Assembly (NCBI GenBank): GCA_018136815.1
Contig: CM030943.1
Span: 2,566,223 to 2,630,222, forward strand
Source of the DNA: Isochrysis galbana
Lineage: Eukaryota > Haptophyta > Isochrysidales > Isochrysidaceae
Reading direction: 5' to 3'
Length of the DNA: 64,000 nucleotides
The position numbers were made by a program, and so were the translations under genes. The notes beneath the pieces are model-generated. The model saw nothing but the letters and a program-made list of their open reading frames with translations, searched no databases and was not told where the DNA came from. Shown piece after piece: positions 51,583-63,499 of this stretch; positions within the stretch are counted from its first letter, which is position 1; each line of letters begins with the position of its first letter.

Positions 51583-54540
51583 ATGCTCCCCCTCCTCCTC
51601 CCCCTCCTCTCCCCTTCCGCCCTCCTCTCCCCTTCCGAATGCGACGATCGCCTCCACCTCCTGCGCTCACACATCGTCTCTGCTCGCTTCCTCGACGCCC
51701 TCCACCTCTCGCTCTCTCTCGATCGCTCCCAGAGGCCCCTTCCTCCTTCTTGTGCTCTCGACCTTCCGTACGAAGGAGACGCCAATCTCTACAAATACTC
51801 TTCTGGGCCGATCCAGATCGACCTGCTGGACGACAGCAGGAGAGGAACGCTCTACACGGTCTATACTGACAATGTATGGACCCTCGTCACAGCGCCGGCC
51901 GTCCCAGTCAAGGGATTCACCCTCGACGGAGCGTTTGTGATGGCGTGGCACGCGCCCACACACCCGGGCGGACGCCGCCGCCCCTCCTCCTCGCCAGGCA
52001 GCCTTCGCCAGCGGGTGGCAGACTACTCGGTTGGAACCAAGCGTATGCTTATCGTCCCCGTCTGCGGCGAGGACCAGAGCCCCGCCGAGTGCGCCGCTGT
52101 CTTCAACGTGATGCAGGTGGCCAACTCGTATGGCGGCTCCGTTGTCGACTACCTGCACGGTGTGGTCGGCTTCGCCAACGAGTGGCTCGCCGAGTCGTCC
52201 TATGGCCAGTTCCAGCTCGACGCGACAGTCACATCGCCGCTCCACGTTAAGGGCTACACCTACGCCAGCTGCGGCGATTTTGCGAGCAAAACCGTCGGCT
52301 GGACCTCGTGGGCCCCGCAGGCGGGCGCGCTCGACGTCCTCGCCTACGCGCAGGCCGAGGCGGAGCTTGGGATTGCGCGCGCTGGCTTCGACTTTGCGGC
52401 CATCTTCATCGCCAAGTGCACTGGCCTCCCCTTCTCCGGCCGCGGCTGGGTCGGCATCCCCGGCTTTGCGATGAACAGCCCGCCAAACGACATGGACCCT
52501 TCCTTCATCCACGAGCTGGGGCACAACCTTGGCCTCAACCATGGTGCGCGGCTCAAGGCGGGCTCTCAGGGGCGCGCCATCTGGGAAACGGGCTTCATCG
52601 AGACCAACACGCCCTCCCCGACCGGCGGACTCGCCGAGTACGGCGCCAGCTTCACGCCAATGGGCCGCGGCCTCACGCCCGACGGCCACTTTGCGCTGCC
52701 CGCCAAGATTGTCCTCGAATGGGTTGCCGACGCCGATACCGTGCAGATCCCGCTCGGCGCCGCCTGCGCGCCGTGCGGCCCCTACCTGCTTCAGCCCGCT
52801 GACACAGGGGTGCGTGGTACCGGCCCGCTCGGCCTCCGCATCGCCACGCCCATCAGTTCGCGATACTTTTGGGTCGAGCACCGTACCAAAATCTCAGCCG
52901 GCTCGGCGGCCGTCGTGGCCTCGGCCGCCTACCAGCCTGACTCTGGCGACGGCGGCGTCGTGAGCAAGGCTGTCATGGCGGACAAGATTGTTGATGCGGT
53001 CGATAGCACCTTCGATGCCTACATTCGGCCAGGAGAGACGATCGAGCTCGACATCGGCCTCGAAGGCAGCCCGGTGCCCATGTGGCTCGACGTGCTTGGT
53101 GTCGTCGGCGGCCAGCTGCAAGTCGCGCTCCGCACGCGCGCGCCAGCCGCTGCGCCCTCCCCTTCGCCTGCCCTCCCCTCCCCACCGCCCTCGCCCGTGC
53201 CCTCGCCGCCGCCCTCGCCCTCGCCGCCGCCCTGGCCCACGCCGCTACCCTTACCCTCGCCGCCGCCCGCGCCGTCGTCGCCGCCGCCGTCGCCTGCGCC
53301 ATCCCCGCCCCCCGCGCCGTCCCTACCGCCGCCCTCGCCAGCGCCCTCGCCACCCTTGCCCTTGCCCGCTCCACCAACCTCGCCCCGGCCTTCGCTACCG
53401 CCCTCGCCCTTGCCGCCGCCAGTACCCTCGCCGCCGCCGCCCTTGCCGCCCCCCTCGCCGTCCCCGTCCCCGTCGCCGTCGCCGCCTCCCTCGCCCACAC
53501 CTTCCCCCTCACCTTCCCCCTCGCCACCGCCCGCGGTCATCGAAACCATCCGCCTTGGCAGCTGCACTGGCGGGCTCTCCAGCCTCGCCGGCGCTCAGCC
53601 CGTCGTTCTCACGCCAGGTCGGTGCTCTGACGCCACCTTCCTTGCCGTCGGCGCCATTGGCGATTCCAAAAAGTGCGGCATCACGATCGATTCCGCCGTG
53701 CTGCTCTTCAGGCTGCCTGATGGCCTCACCGCCGACGGCCTCCGCTCGGTGCTGTTCACCGTCTATCTCGCGGCGGACAACGGGCGCGGTTCGGACCTGC
53801 GGCTCGACGGGCTCGGCCTGCGTTCGGCCGACGAGGCTGCCGCTATCTCCGCTCTCGGCTCCGAGGACTACTATGTTGGCGTCACGCCCGACCCGACGCC
53901 CGGGGTCGTCGAGATTGACTCCCAATTCCTCATCCGTGGCGCCGGCTCGGGCTACACATACGACTACACATCGCCTGCGCTTACCGAGTACGTTCGTGCT
54001 CAGGTAGCTGCCGGAGGCGCCGGCCTGCACCTCGCGCTCCGACTCTCCGCCGCCACCGGCTACGGCTGTGAGACCAACGCGTGTCGCGGCTGCAACGAGC
54101 GCAGCTTCCTCATCGCACGCTCCACTGAAGTGCTCACCGTCACGGCCGCCTTCTCTGCGGGCGCGCGATCCGCGCCCTCGACGGCGCCATACGTGGACGG
54201 CGCAGCGCTCACGGCGCTCCACACCGAAGAGCTTGCTGCAGTTGTGAGCGGCGAAGACGACCAAAGCGAAAGCGGGCCATGGCTGGCCTCTCCCACCGGT
54301 CAGGCCCTCGTTGTGGCGCTCCTCGCTCTCCTCGCAGCCGTGGCGTGCGCCGCCACGGCCGTTGCAGTGGGCGCAGTGCATCGGTACCGTCCCGCCTTTG
54401 TGCGCGAGTCGTTGGGGCACAAGACGGTGCCCCGCACTTCATACGCCGAGTACTCCGAGGCGGTCTCCTCGTCGCCACAGACGGGCTCACAGGGCACCAT
54501 CCCGCACAAGCCATTCGTCGCCTACGCCGGCGCCATCTGA
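51583..54540 (+). CDS. Gametolysin-type M11 metallopeptidase with Pro-rich linker and C-terminal membrane anchor
   Basis: An intact 985-residue single-exon frame. The N-terminus MLPLLLPLLSPSALLSPSEC is a signal peptide. The peptidase domain has the zinc site HELGHNLGLNH at residues 310-320 (three His ligands, catalytic Glu311) and a Met-turn candidate TPMGRG near residue 360, the gluzincin/metzincin-like layout of MEROPS family M11. Residues about 524-651 are a (SP)n/(PPPSP)n linker like the hydroxyproline-rich linkers of algal wall proteins. A second globular domain (about 652-890) is beta-rich with clustered Cys (GCETNACRGCNER). It is followed by a transmembrane helix (about 905-932, ALVVALLALLAAVACAATAVAVGAV) and a 50-residue tail. 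M11 enzymes cut Hyp-rich wall glycoproteins in Chlamydomonas; here an ectoenzyme or wall-remodelling role is inferred. The start is the first ATG after a CT-rich leader. Confidence 0.92.
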   Translation: MLPLLLPLLSPSALLSPSECDDRLHLLRSHIVSARFLDALHLSLSLDRSQRPLPPSCALDLPYEGDANLYKYSSGPIQIDLLDDSRRGTLYTVYTDNVWTLVTAPAVPVKGFTLDGAFVMAWHAPTHPGGRRRPSSSPGSLRQRVADYSVGTKRMLIVPVCGEDQSPAECAAVFNVMQVANSYGGSVVDYLHGVVGFANEWLAESSYGQFQLDATVTSPLHVKGYTYASCGDFASKTVGWTSWAPQAGALDVLAYAQAEAELGIARAGFDFAAIFIAKCTGLPFSGRGWVGIPGFAMNSPPNDMDPSFIHELGHNLGLNHGARLKAGSQGRAIWETGFIETNTPSPTGGLAEYGASFTPMGRGLTPDGHFALPAKIVLEWVADADTVQIPLGAACAPCGPYLLQPADTGVRGTGPLGLRIATPISSRYFWVEHRTKISAGSAAVVASAAYQPDSGDGGVVSKAVMADKIVDAVDSTFDAYIRPGETIELDIGLEGSPVPMWLDVLGVVGGQLQVALRTRAPAAAPSPSPALPSPPPSPVPSPPPSPSPPPWPTPLPLPSPPPAPSSPPPSPAPSPPPAPSLPPPSPAPSPPLPLPAPPTSPRPSLPPSPLPPPVPSPPPPLPPPSPSPSPSPSPPPSPTPSPSPSPSPPPAVIETIRLGSCTGGLSSLAGAQPVVLTPGRCSDATFLAVGAIGDSKKCGITIDSAVLLFRLPDGLTADGLRSVLFTVYLAADNGRGSDLRLDGLGLRSADEAAAISALGSEDYYVGVTPDPTPGVVEIDSQFLIRGAGSGYTYDYTSPALTEYVRAQVAAGGAGLHLALRLSAATGYGCETNACRGCNERSFLIARSTEVLTVTAAFSAGARSAPSTAPYVDGAALTALHTEELAAVVSGEDDQSESGPWLASPTGQALVVALLALLAAVACAATAVAVGAVHRYRPAFVRESLGHKTVPRTSYAEYSEAVSSSPQTGSQGTIPHKPFVAYAGAI

Positions 54541-55113
54541 GCCATGCAGAGCGCCCGCGGCGTGAGACGTCCCGACAGCCGCCATAGCCGCCGCGTCTTT
54601 GCCTTCCTCCCCCGTTTGTGGTGTTTTTCCTGGAGCGTCATTCCATCTCTTTCACCTTCCCACAGCCCGTGTTAGTGCAGACGTGTGGACCGGTAGCGTG
54701 CGTGAGTCCGGCAAGAGCGAGCTCAATGGTGGTCAGGCAGCTCGTATATTTGGCCTGCTGTAGTATGTGCGTGTTGGGTGCGCACCTTGAACAGGCCAGG
54801 GAAGCGCGCAGCATGGCGCGTGCCGCGGACGACGCCACTCGAGGAAACACTTGCTGTCTAGTACTCCATGATGCGCATGTGTGGAGCTCCCCACTCGCCG
54901 CCACCCAGCTCGGTGTACATCGCGTCCGTCCTCGCATCCCCATCCTTTGTCGATTGAGGCAAGTCGAATATAGTACTATAGTAGTAGAATCGTAGTCATT
55001 GCTAGTCACGTGTGGAATTTTGATGGTATGAAACTTTACAGCATTCTTTTATTCTTACCACGCTCGCGGCCATGGACCATGGAACTCATAAGTCATAAGT
55101 ACTAGCTACTTAC
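54541..55113. other. 3' flank of the M11 gene
   Basis: No gene seen. AT-rich towards 54960-55110 with TAGTACTATAGTAGTAG-like repeats. Confidence 0.45.
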
Positions 55114-55191
55114 AAGACCAAAAGCGTTCAATTATCCCCATCCTTGCTGACACCTTTCATTGTCACCTGGAGGTTACTTGAGTCAACTTGA
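55114..55191. repeat. 78-bp direct repeat, left copy
   Basis: Identical over 78 bp to 56834-56911, same orientation; begins AAGACCAAAAGCGTTCAATT and ends GAGTCAACTTGA. See right copy. Confidence 0.95.
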
Positions 55192-55321
55192 GGAGACGAG
55201 GAAAAAAATAAGTCGTTAGAGCTAGCACCCCCTGCAGAAACTTTTGGATGAAGACGCGCGCCGAGGGGGGGGGGGGGCGAGGAGGCGGCTGCGTTCAGAC
55301 CCGTGTTCTTGGTGCGGGTGG

Positions 55322-56254
55322 CCAACCTACTTTTATAAGTGGGGGTCAATGGGGGCCTCGCGCCCCCCTCTCTCCATCGCGGACACCCCCCGGGGTGGGC
55401 CCGTACAATCAACCCCAGCCCCTGCCCTTTGGCAGGGGCTGGGCAATCAACACTCTGACCCAGACCCCTAGTGGGCGCGGGCCGAGACTCGCACTCCCAC
55501 GCCCAGCATGGGCCTGCCCTCGAGCTGACTCCCCCCCTCCCCTGGTCGCCAGGCATACAGAGGCCACCGGGAGGCTCCAATGGCCAGCGTGGCAAGCGTG
55601 GGAGAGGCAGGGGGGGCCAGGGGCTGAGCCCCAGCCTCCACTGCCCCCTGAGCTGCCCTTGCTGGCCCTCTGGGAGCCCCCAAAGGCCCTCTGAGAGCAG
55701 GCCGTGGCGCGCCGCATGGCGACGCGCCGCAGGGAGAGGGGCGGAGGAGAATGGAGAGAGGGAGAGGGGGGAATTTGCGCCCCCCCCGATGGAGTGCGGT
55801 AAGAAACGGGCCCCGTTTGCGTTAGCAAACGGGCGAAGGGGGGCGGCTGGCGACAGGAGGGGCGAGAAGAAGGGAGTGGCTCAAGACGTCCCTGTGGCAG
55901 GTATCGGGGGGCGCAGTCATTTATTTCTTCGAGGACTGCTCGCGGCGCGAGCTGTAAGGGCCGTTCTGCTTCACGACGAGAGGTCCCTCCCCCCCCCCCC
56001 GGTGTTTTTCCCCGGAGAGTCGGCCGGCGTCGACCGGTCCGCCTCAATGGGTTTTCCCTCATTGTAACTTGTGGGGAGTTATAATGGGAGCCGGGGGTTT
56101 GCGAGGGGGGAGATTTGAAGGGATGCATATGTGTATGTGTCTGTGCCATCATTTCAAGGCGTGCGGGCAAGTGCGCTGAGGGGTGTCGTGATAGTACCGG
56201 GCTAGTGGGAGTAGTGGTACTAACGCTCAGTTGTTTTATTATTATTATTATTAT
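55322..56254 (+). mobile_element. Non-autonomous (ATT)n-tailed retroelement, copy B
   Basis: A 933-bp copy of the family at 10222-11170: starts (CC)AACCTACTTTTATAAGTGGG, ends with (ATT)6. Flanked by the direct repeat CTTGGTGCGGGTGG (55308-55321, 56255-56268), extendable by one T. Orientation and ends match copy A, and the target sequences differ, so the two are independent insertions. It landed inside the region bounded by the 78-bp repeats. Confidence 0.82.
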
Positions 56255-56465
56255 CTTGGTGCGGGTGGGGGAGGACTACTTTTGTTTTTTTTTTCGTAGA
56301 CGCCACTTGCCGCATCGGAAGAAGACCCGAGAAATCACCCAGGTGAGTCAGTTGTCAGGGTGTGTCAAGTTGGGAGAGTGTCCACTGTTACTGTCACAAC
56401 AACAAAACTCGAGCATCCCCCCCCCCCCCGCCGCCGCAGCTATTTCCAGACATTCGAGAAATAAA

Positions 56466-56828
56466 ATGACAGAATCTGAAGCTAGACACGTGTTGCAACA
56501 TTCGGAGGATGATGAGTTTCTCAAATTAGTTCCAAAACTCAACCAACACAAATCGTTGCTAAAAGATATTACGGCTAGGATACAAAGGATTGAGAAAGCA
56601 CAAAAAGAAAGATACGTGAATTTTGCAATTAACCTTTGTGAATCAAACCGACTGAATGTACGGGATATGCATGAATGGCAAATTACCACATTGAAGGAAA
56701 GCAGTAAATTCAAAGAGGCATGTCCAGGAGTGAAACTCGGTGGGAGGACCGGGAAGAGCTCCGAGAATAAGTCTAAGCAAACCCTTATTAAGCGCTTGCT
56801 CAGCAAATCAAGCTGGAACAAGACGTAG
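56466..56828 (+). CDS. Lysine-rich AT-rich ORF, unknown function
   Basis: About 120 residues, MTESEARHVLQHSEDDEFLK to LSKSSWNKT, mostly charged and predicted helical (LLKDITARIQRIEKAQKERY coiled-coil-like), with a basic C-terminal tail (KSSENKSKQTLIKRLLSKSS). Codons are far more A/T-rich at third positions than in neighbouring genes. Upstream, CACCCAG|GTGAGT (56338-56347) and a C-rich GCCGCCGCAG (56421-56440) could be an intron in the 5' part, so the protein may start earlier. The gene lies between the two 78-bp direct repeats and seems part of the same inserted unit. Unusual composition suggests transfer, for example from a virus or mobile element; I recognise no family. Confidence 0.5.
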   Translation: MTESEARHVLQHSEDDEFLKLVPKLNQHKSLLKDITARIQRIEKAQKERYVNFAINLCESNRLNVRDMHEWQITTLKESSKFKEACPGVKLGGRTGKSSENKSKQTLIKRLLSKSSWNKT

Positions 56829-56833
56829 ACCTG

Positions 56834-56911
56834 AAGACCAAAAGCGTTCAATTATCCCCATCCTTGCTGACACCTTTCATTGTCACCTGGAGGTTACTTG
56901 AGTCAACTTGA
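56834..56911. repeat. 78-bp direct repeat, right copy
   Basis: Perfect match to 55114-55191. Removing the (ATT)n insertion, the repeats bound a unit of about 0.85 kb containing the Lys-rich ORF, which ends 5 nt before this copy. The repeats may be short LTR-like termini or the result of a recent duplication. No terminal TG/CA or inverted repeats are seen. Confidence 0.95.
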
Positions 56912-57101
56912 CCCTTCACATGTTGAAACACACACGTGGTCTGAGGCGGCTTGCCTTCATTTGGTCTCCTTTCCCTCAGGGTTTCTTCCCCTCCCGTGGG
57001 GACTCTGGCCGAGCAACATCAAATACAAAAAAGCTCGGTCCTAGGACACCGGGCCTAGCTCACCATGAGGGCGCTCCTGTGAGCAAGGGGATGCATGGTT
57101 A

Positions 57102-57362
57102 CTAGTGCGTGCCCCCGCCCTCGATGAAAATTCCAGCGGCCTCCTCGTCACGCATGACGTGGACCTCTCCTCACACTTGTCTTGAAAGGATCGTCTTCAA
57201 TGAGCGCATCGAATGTATACCGCACTCCTCGTGTGTCAGCTTGAACTTCTTTTCGATGTCGTAAAAGCTGTGGTACGGGTCAATGTACCCCTGCTTCTTT
57301 TCGAGCATGAGGTAATGCCTACCGGTCTTATCGATGGCGTAGGGATACGGAAAGTCGTTCGC
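57102..57362 (-). pseudogene. Minus-strand gene fragment, unknown family
   Basis: Reads PYPYAIDKTGRHYLMLEKKQ then GYIDPYHSFYDIEKKFKLTH (57352-57225), and after a frame change GEVHVMRDEEAAGIFIEGGG up to a TAG at 57102. AT-richer and coding-like, with no start and a broken frame. Its orientation is opposite to the adjoining oxygenase fragment, so the two are not one gene. Confidence 0.35.
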
Positions 57363-57369
57363 TCCTACA

Positions 57370-57816
57370 GGGGAATTCTATCCGAACGACGGGTTCCAAG
57401 TTTGGATGCTTCTTGAAAACGAGCACGAACAAAACTGGGGTAACATGTTCATATTTGATTCCAATGAAGGAGAGAATGGCCGTGTGAGGCTTGCAGACGA
57501 CAACCAAACATTGATGTTCGTGACCCCTCGGCACGAAAGAGAGTCCAAGATCAGCCGATGTGCGAAGTATTTGGATTTCACGCCCGGAGATATGTTGGTA
57601 TTTAGCTCCCGCTTCTTGCACATGTCCGACTTTCGCGTCCTCAAAAGCCGCAGGAAGTCGGTTGGCTTTCGCGTCCTCGTGCGTCGAAAAGGGTGCGCCG
57701 TACCGCCCCCGCGTAAGCTCTGGAACTTCGAAGCCGGGTATACCCTCGGGCAGAGCCTACTATACCATATCAAATGCTTCCGTGGCTGTACACGCTATTC
57801 GCTGTCGGGGATCTGA
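57370..57816 (+). pseudogene. 2-oxoglutarate/Fe(II) dioxygenase-like fragment (phytanoyl-CoA hydroxylase type)
   Basis: Starts abruptly after CTACAG (57369-57374) with GEFYPNDGFQVWMLLENEHE and GNMFIFD, passes LDFTPGDMLVFSSRFLHMSD and RKSVGFRVLVRRKG, and ends at 57816. The FTPGDMLVFSSRFLHMSD...R pattern resembles the C-terminal half of PhyH-type double-stranded beta-helix oxygenases, where the His is an iron ligand and the Arg binds 2-oxoglutarate. The N-terminal half with the first H-x-D ligands is absent, so this piece alone cannot be active. Family call is tentative. Confidence 0.45.
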
Positions 57817-57879
57817 AATCCCAGGAGCACCCCCCCCCCGGCTACCCGGCGAAGGGTTTGAAGGCACCGCGCGTCGCCA

Positions 57880-58436
57880 ACCAGCGTGCTCCTCCCCTCG
57901 GGCGCCTTTTTCTCGCTCGCTTGGCGCTCCCGGCTCACCGGCGGCCTCTGGCTCCGTGTGCATCGCGTGGTGCAGGTGTGTTTCTCCCTCCTCCCCCCCC
58001 CCCCCATCGGCCCTCCCTCCCACGAAACAAGGCACCCCCCCCCCCCCGCTCTCGCAGGTAAGCGGGCTTTGCGGTGGCCGCCGCCGGCGTCGCGCTCGCC
58101 GTCGCGTGGGTGCCCCGAGGGCGCCACTTCTCGCACCCCCATCATACGCTCGGGGCCGTCGCCTTCGCCCTCGCCCTCGCCCTGCTGCAGCCGCTCAACG
58201 CGCTCGTGCGCGGCCCGCCCGCCGCCCGCACCACACGCCGCGCCGTGTGGCGGGTCGCGCACAAGGGGACGGGCTACGCCGTGCTCGCCGTGGGCGTCTA
58301 CCAGGCCCTCTCGGGGCGCGCCCTCATGCCGAGCCAAGGCGACGCCGTTATCGTCGCGTACGGGGTGCTCCTGGGCCTCTCCTTGGGGGTGCTCGCGGGG
58401 GGGGGGGGGGGGGGGGGGGGGGGGGCTCATGGTAGG
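57880..58436 (+). pseudogene. Cytochrome b561-type transmembrane domain fragment
   Basis: Exon A (to about 57975) encodes LLPSGAFFSLAWR...LWLRVHRVVQ, then an intron of about 87 nt, then exon B (about 58063-58436) encodes GFAVAAAGVALAVAW, HFSHPHHTLGAVAF, LLQPLNALVRG, RRAVWRVAHKGTGYAVLAVG and LSGRALM. The spaced His residues and the LLQPLNA/W..H...GY blocks are those of eukaryotic b561 ferric-reductase/DOMON-linked domains (haem-binding His on adjacent helices). The exact splice phase is unclear because a TAA precedes GCGGGC in that frame. The upstream exon with the first H-G-x-L-M block is missing and the 3' end runs into a G27 homopolymer (58398-58424). Probably a partial gene. Confidence 0.6.
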
Positions 58437-58520
58437 GTGAGAGTCCCCACAGGAGGGGATTTCTTTTATACCGACGCATCGCGTATTTGGAAACGAGGGG
58501 TACCAAATGAAGGCAAACGA

Positions 58521-59640
58521 CCTTGACTCCATTCACTCGATTTGGGGCAGGGTGGATATATCGTTGAAATCACGATATCTCATGATATCCCATGTTGGTT
58601 TTCCCCTCCAAAGAAAATTGATCGAATTCCTTTGAAAGCGATCGTTTTCTTTTTGTGTGTGTCAAGAGCCTGGTGCGCGCTTTCAGAACTGCCCCCTCTC
58701 CCTCCGCGCTCGCCACTTCTCCCGCGCATTCTGACACCCCGCGCATTTCGACACTGCCGCCCCACCCGCACGGCCCCCCTCGCCCGCCGCTCATTGACGC
58801 CACCTTCTTCTCCCTCCCTTCGGCCTCACCGCGCCGCTTCCCCTCTCGCCGCCGCGCTTCCTCTCTGTCGGCCGGTCGGTCCTTATATCCGTTAGTAAAG
58901 AGTCGATCGCGAATGCGACAGCTCCATGGCAACCAACTATAAAGTTAGTTGAACTACATGGCATGCAGACATGCAAAGATATTCTATGGACATGCTTGTA
59001 TTTAATTACTTCTGAGCCTCGTGAAACAAAAGCGTTTTCATATTCTCGCCTCACCCTTGGCCTAGTAAAGTGCTATGATGCTACCATGCCTTCACTCCTT
59101 TGCTACCTACCGCTTGAACAACCTGCCTTGCGGCGCCTCCCCTCGGCGCACTACTAAGGGGCTCGAGTTGGGGTGGTTGGATATATATGGCGGGCTGTCC
59201 CGGTCCTTTGCGGTGAGATCCTCACCTCCCTCCTGTTCCGCTAAGTGGTAAGTGGCCGGGTTGCTTTCGTAGACAGTTTACTGGTTTACTGGGTTTTGTG
59301 CGTCATATATATATGGTACCGTCGGTTATTGTCTTTTTTCGGTTTTGTGGTGGGCTGAGTGGAGCTGTGGCTGTGGAGTGCCTTGGTGAGAGAGAGAGAT
59401 GAGACATGACATGAGAAGTCTGACTGACCTACGTGGGGCATGGAGGGTGGGCGAAGAGGGACTGAGGCTTGGGAGGTTCCTAGCTCGTCCGCTCTTATTC
59501 GCGGGGATCTATCCCATAATATCGCCTGAACGTCGGAGTCAATAGATAGCCTCCATAAACCAAGCCGGGGGGACGGATGTGGATAGCCAGTACCTCGGAG
59601 TCCCGTATATTATGAAGTTCACTAGTAGAGTTCGCCCGTG
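58521..59640. other. Intergenic region including MERA copy 8
   Basis: No host gene supported. CT-rich and GC-rich to 58900, then the MERA hairpin (next entry), AT-rich sequence with ATATATAT (59180, 59305) and a GA run (59385-59398). Confidence 0.4.
58880..58950 (-). repeat. MERA-type hairpin and ATG-GAG start, copy 8
   Basis: Minus strand: hairpin 58931-58950 (AACTAACT, loop TTAT, AGTTGGTT, with G-U pairs) followed at 3 nt by ATGGAGCTGTCGCA (ATG 58925-58927). The start differs after ATGGAGC and stops soon, so only the 5' signal remains. Confidence 0.5.
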
Positions 59641-59645
59641 AATCT

Positions 59646-59858
59646 CAGCGCACCTGCCCGTACACCTTGGCGCGTGCTGTTGACACAGATACATACACCT
59701 ATGCACCCCTCCAAATCTCCCCTCCCGCAAGCCCCCGGCTCCCATTCTAACTCCCCACAAGTTAAAATGAGGGAAAACCCATTGAGGCGGACCGACCTAC
59801 GTCGGGCGACTCTCCGGGAAAAAGCACTGGGGGGGGGGGAGGAACCTCTCGTCCGCGG
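59646..59858 (-). mobile_element. Fragment of the (ATT)n-tailed element family
   Basis: Reverse complement of about 10890-11100 of copy A (GCGCACCTGCCCGTACACC through the G run to GAACCTCTCGTC). Lacks both the 5' end and the ATT tail. Its inner break coincides with the edge of the block that is shared with MERA element 5. Confidence 0.75.
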
Positions 59859-61068
59859 TCCCGTATACCCAGCAGAGGCCTCCCGCTATTCACACGGCAC
59901 GCACAGCCGCATCAAGAGGCCATCATACCCTCATGACCGAGCGCAGGTCCAGGCGCGGAGACGTGCCAGGCAAACAGGCAAAGTCGCACACGGCAGCCAC
60001 GAACTCTGAGGGCCGTGCAGGCGGGCGCCCTTCGCCGGCGAAAGAGTCGCCTTTTGCCCCCTTTTCAATGGACCGACCGCCCTTCTCCCTCTGGCAGCGT
60101 CCCTCTTGACCCCATGCCCTGCCAAACGCCTTGCGCAGCCCCATACGAGCGCCCTTACCCGACCCCCCCCCCCCCCCTCTGTGAGGCGGGTGCGCAGCTG
60201 GGCCATGCGCGCCATCGGCGGGGGCCACGTACCCACTGATCACTCCGCCAGCCGCACGGGTCGGTCGTGCAGATGCTATCCACAGCCGTCAGGCCCCATG
60301 GAAGCTGGAGGGGCTGGGCGGCTTCGCGCTCTGCCCCCTCCCTCCTCGCCGTGGCGACGCCACCTTAAAAGGTTATTTTTTCTGGGGCTGTGGAATGGAG
60401 CATCGTGTTCCCGCCGGTTTCCGCCATCTCCGATGCAAAAACGACGTTGACGGGCAGTCATCAGCCATGAACAACAACAACAACTTGACATTCAATGCCA
60501 AAGCCCAAACACTAAGGACATCGCATATCACTTGGGCACAATTGAAGGGGCGGGAAATAGCCCCCGGCCCTGCCCCCACTTGCTAGGTATTTCAACCAAC
60601 CAACACCACGTCTAGTGAATAAGGCAAACTACCGGAAGGCATGGCACCACAGCTCCCCATGAACATGCTGGCGACACGTCTGACCACATGCACTTTGAGA
60701 GCCTAACCATACGGTGCGGGGCCCAAGGCGTGGCAAGGCGACCCCTGATGCGCATCGGATGAAGCGCGTGATTGGCGGATCGTAAGCTCGCGGTGATGCA
60801 AGCAAGGCCAAAACATGGTTCGATGCTGCTCTACCCTACCGGTGTGGCCACCGTGACGAGTCGGGCTAACGACGCGGGGGATGTCGCGCGCGAGGCGGGC
60901 TCGGGGCCACTGCCCCTCGAGCTGCGATACTCGCGCCGGGCCATGCGCAGCACCACGCAATGGACACTTGCCGAATGGCGCGCGAACCGCAAGGTAGTGC
61001 ACCCATTGCACCTCGATACCGTCTCGCCCACCGCACGGCCTGACTCGCATCCACAGGAGATGGAATGG
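59859..61068. other. Intergenic region, 3' flank of aspartate aminotransferase
   Basis: Frames such as 60395-60586 (+, MEHRVPAGFRHLRCKNDVDG...) look moderately coding-like, and the frame is open upstream to about 60258, but I see no family or splice support. The rest shows nothing recognisable. Confidence 0.35.

Positions 61069-63499
<2,431 letters not shown>

Larger units (their letters stand above)
56945..58520. mobile_element. Possible gene-fragment-carrying (Pack-type) element
   Basis: The left sequence TTGCCTTCATTTGGT (56950-56964) and TCCCCTCCCGTGGGGACTCT (56988-57007) recur inverted on the right as AGAGTCCCCACAGGAGGGGA (58440-58470) and ACCAAATGAAGGCAA (58502-58517). The spacing between the two parts differs (about 25 nt left, about 38 nt right). 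Between them lie fragments of at least three genes in mixed orientation (next three entries). This is how transposons that capture host exons look, but I could not find target duplications, and a chance of unrelated repeats remains. Confidence 0.35.

Noticed and set aside
55114-56911. Copy B of the (ATT)n element as an LTR element bounded by the 78-bp repeats
   Set aside because: The element has its own 14-bp target duplication well inside the repeats and also exists alone at 10222, without the 78-bp sequence.
57213-58526. A single gene joining the oxygenase and cytochrome b561 parts
   Set aside because: The oxygenase frame ends in a stop at 57816, the b561 part lacks its first conserved block, and a minus-strand fragment abuts the oxygenase start.
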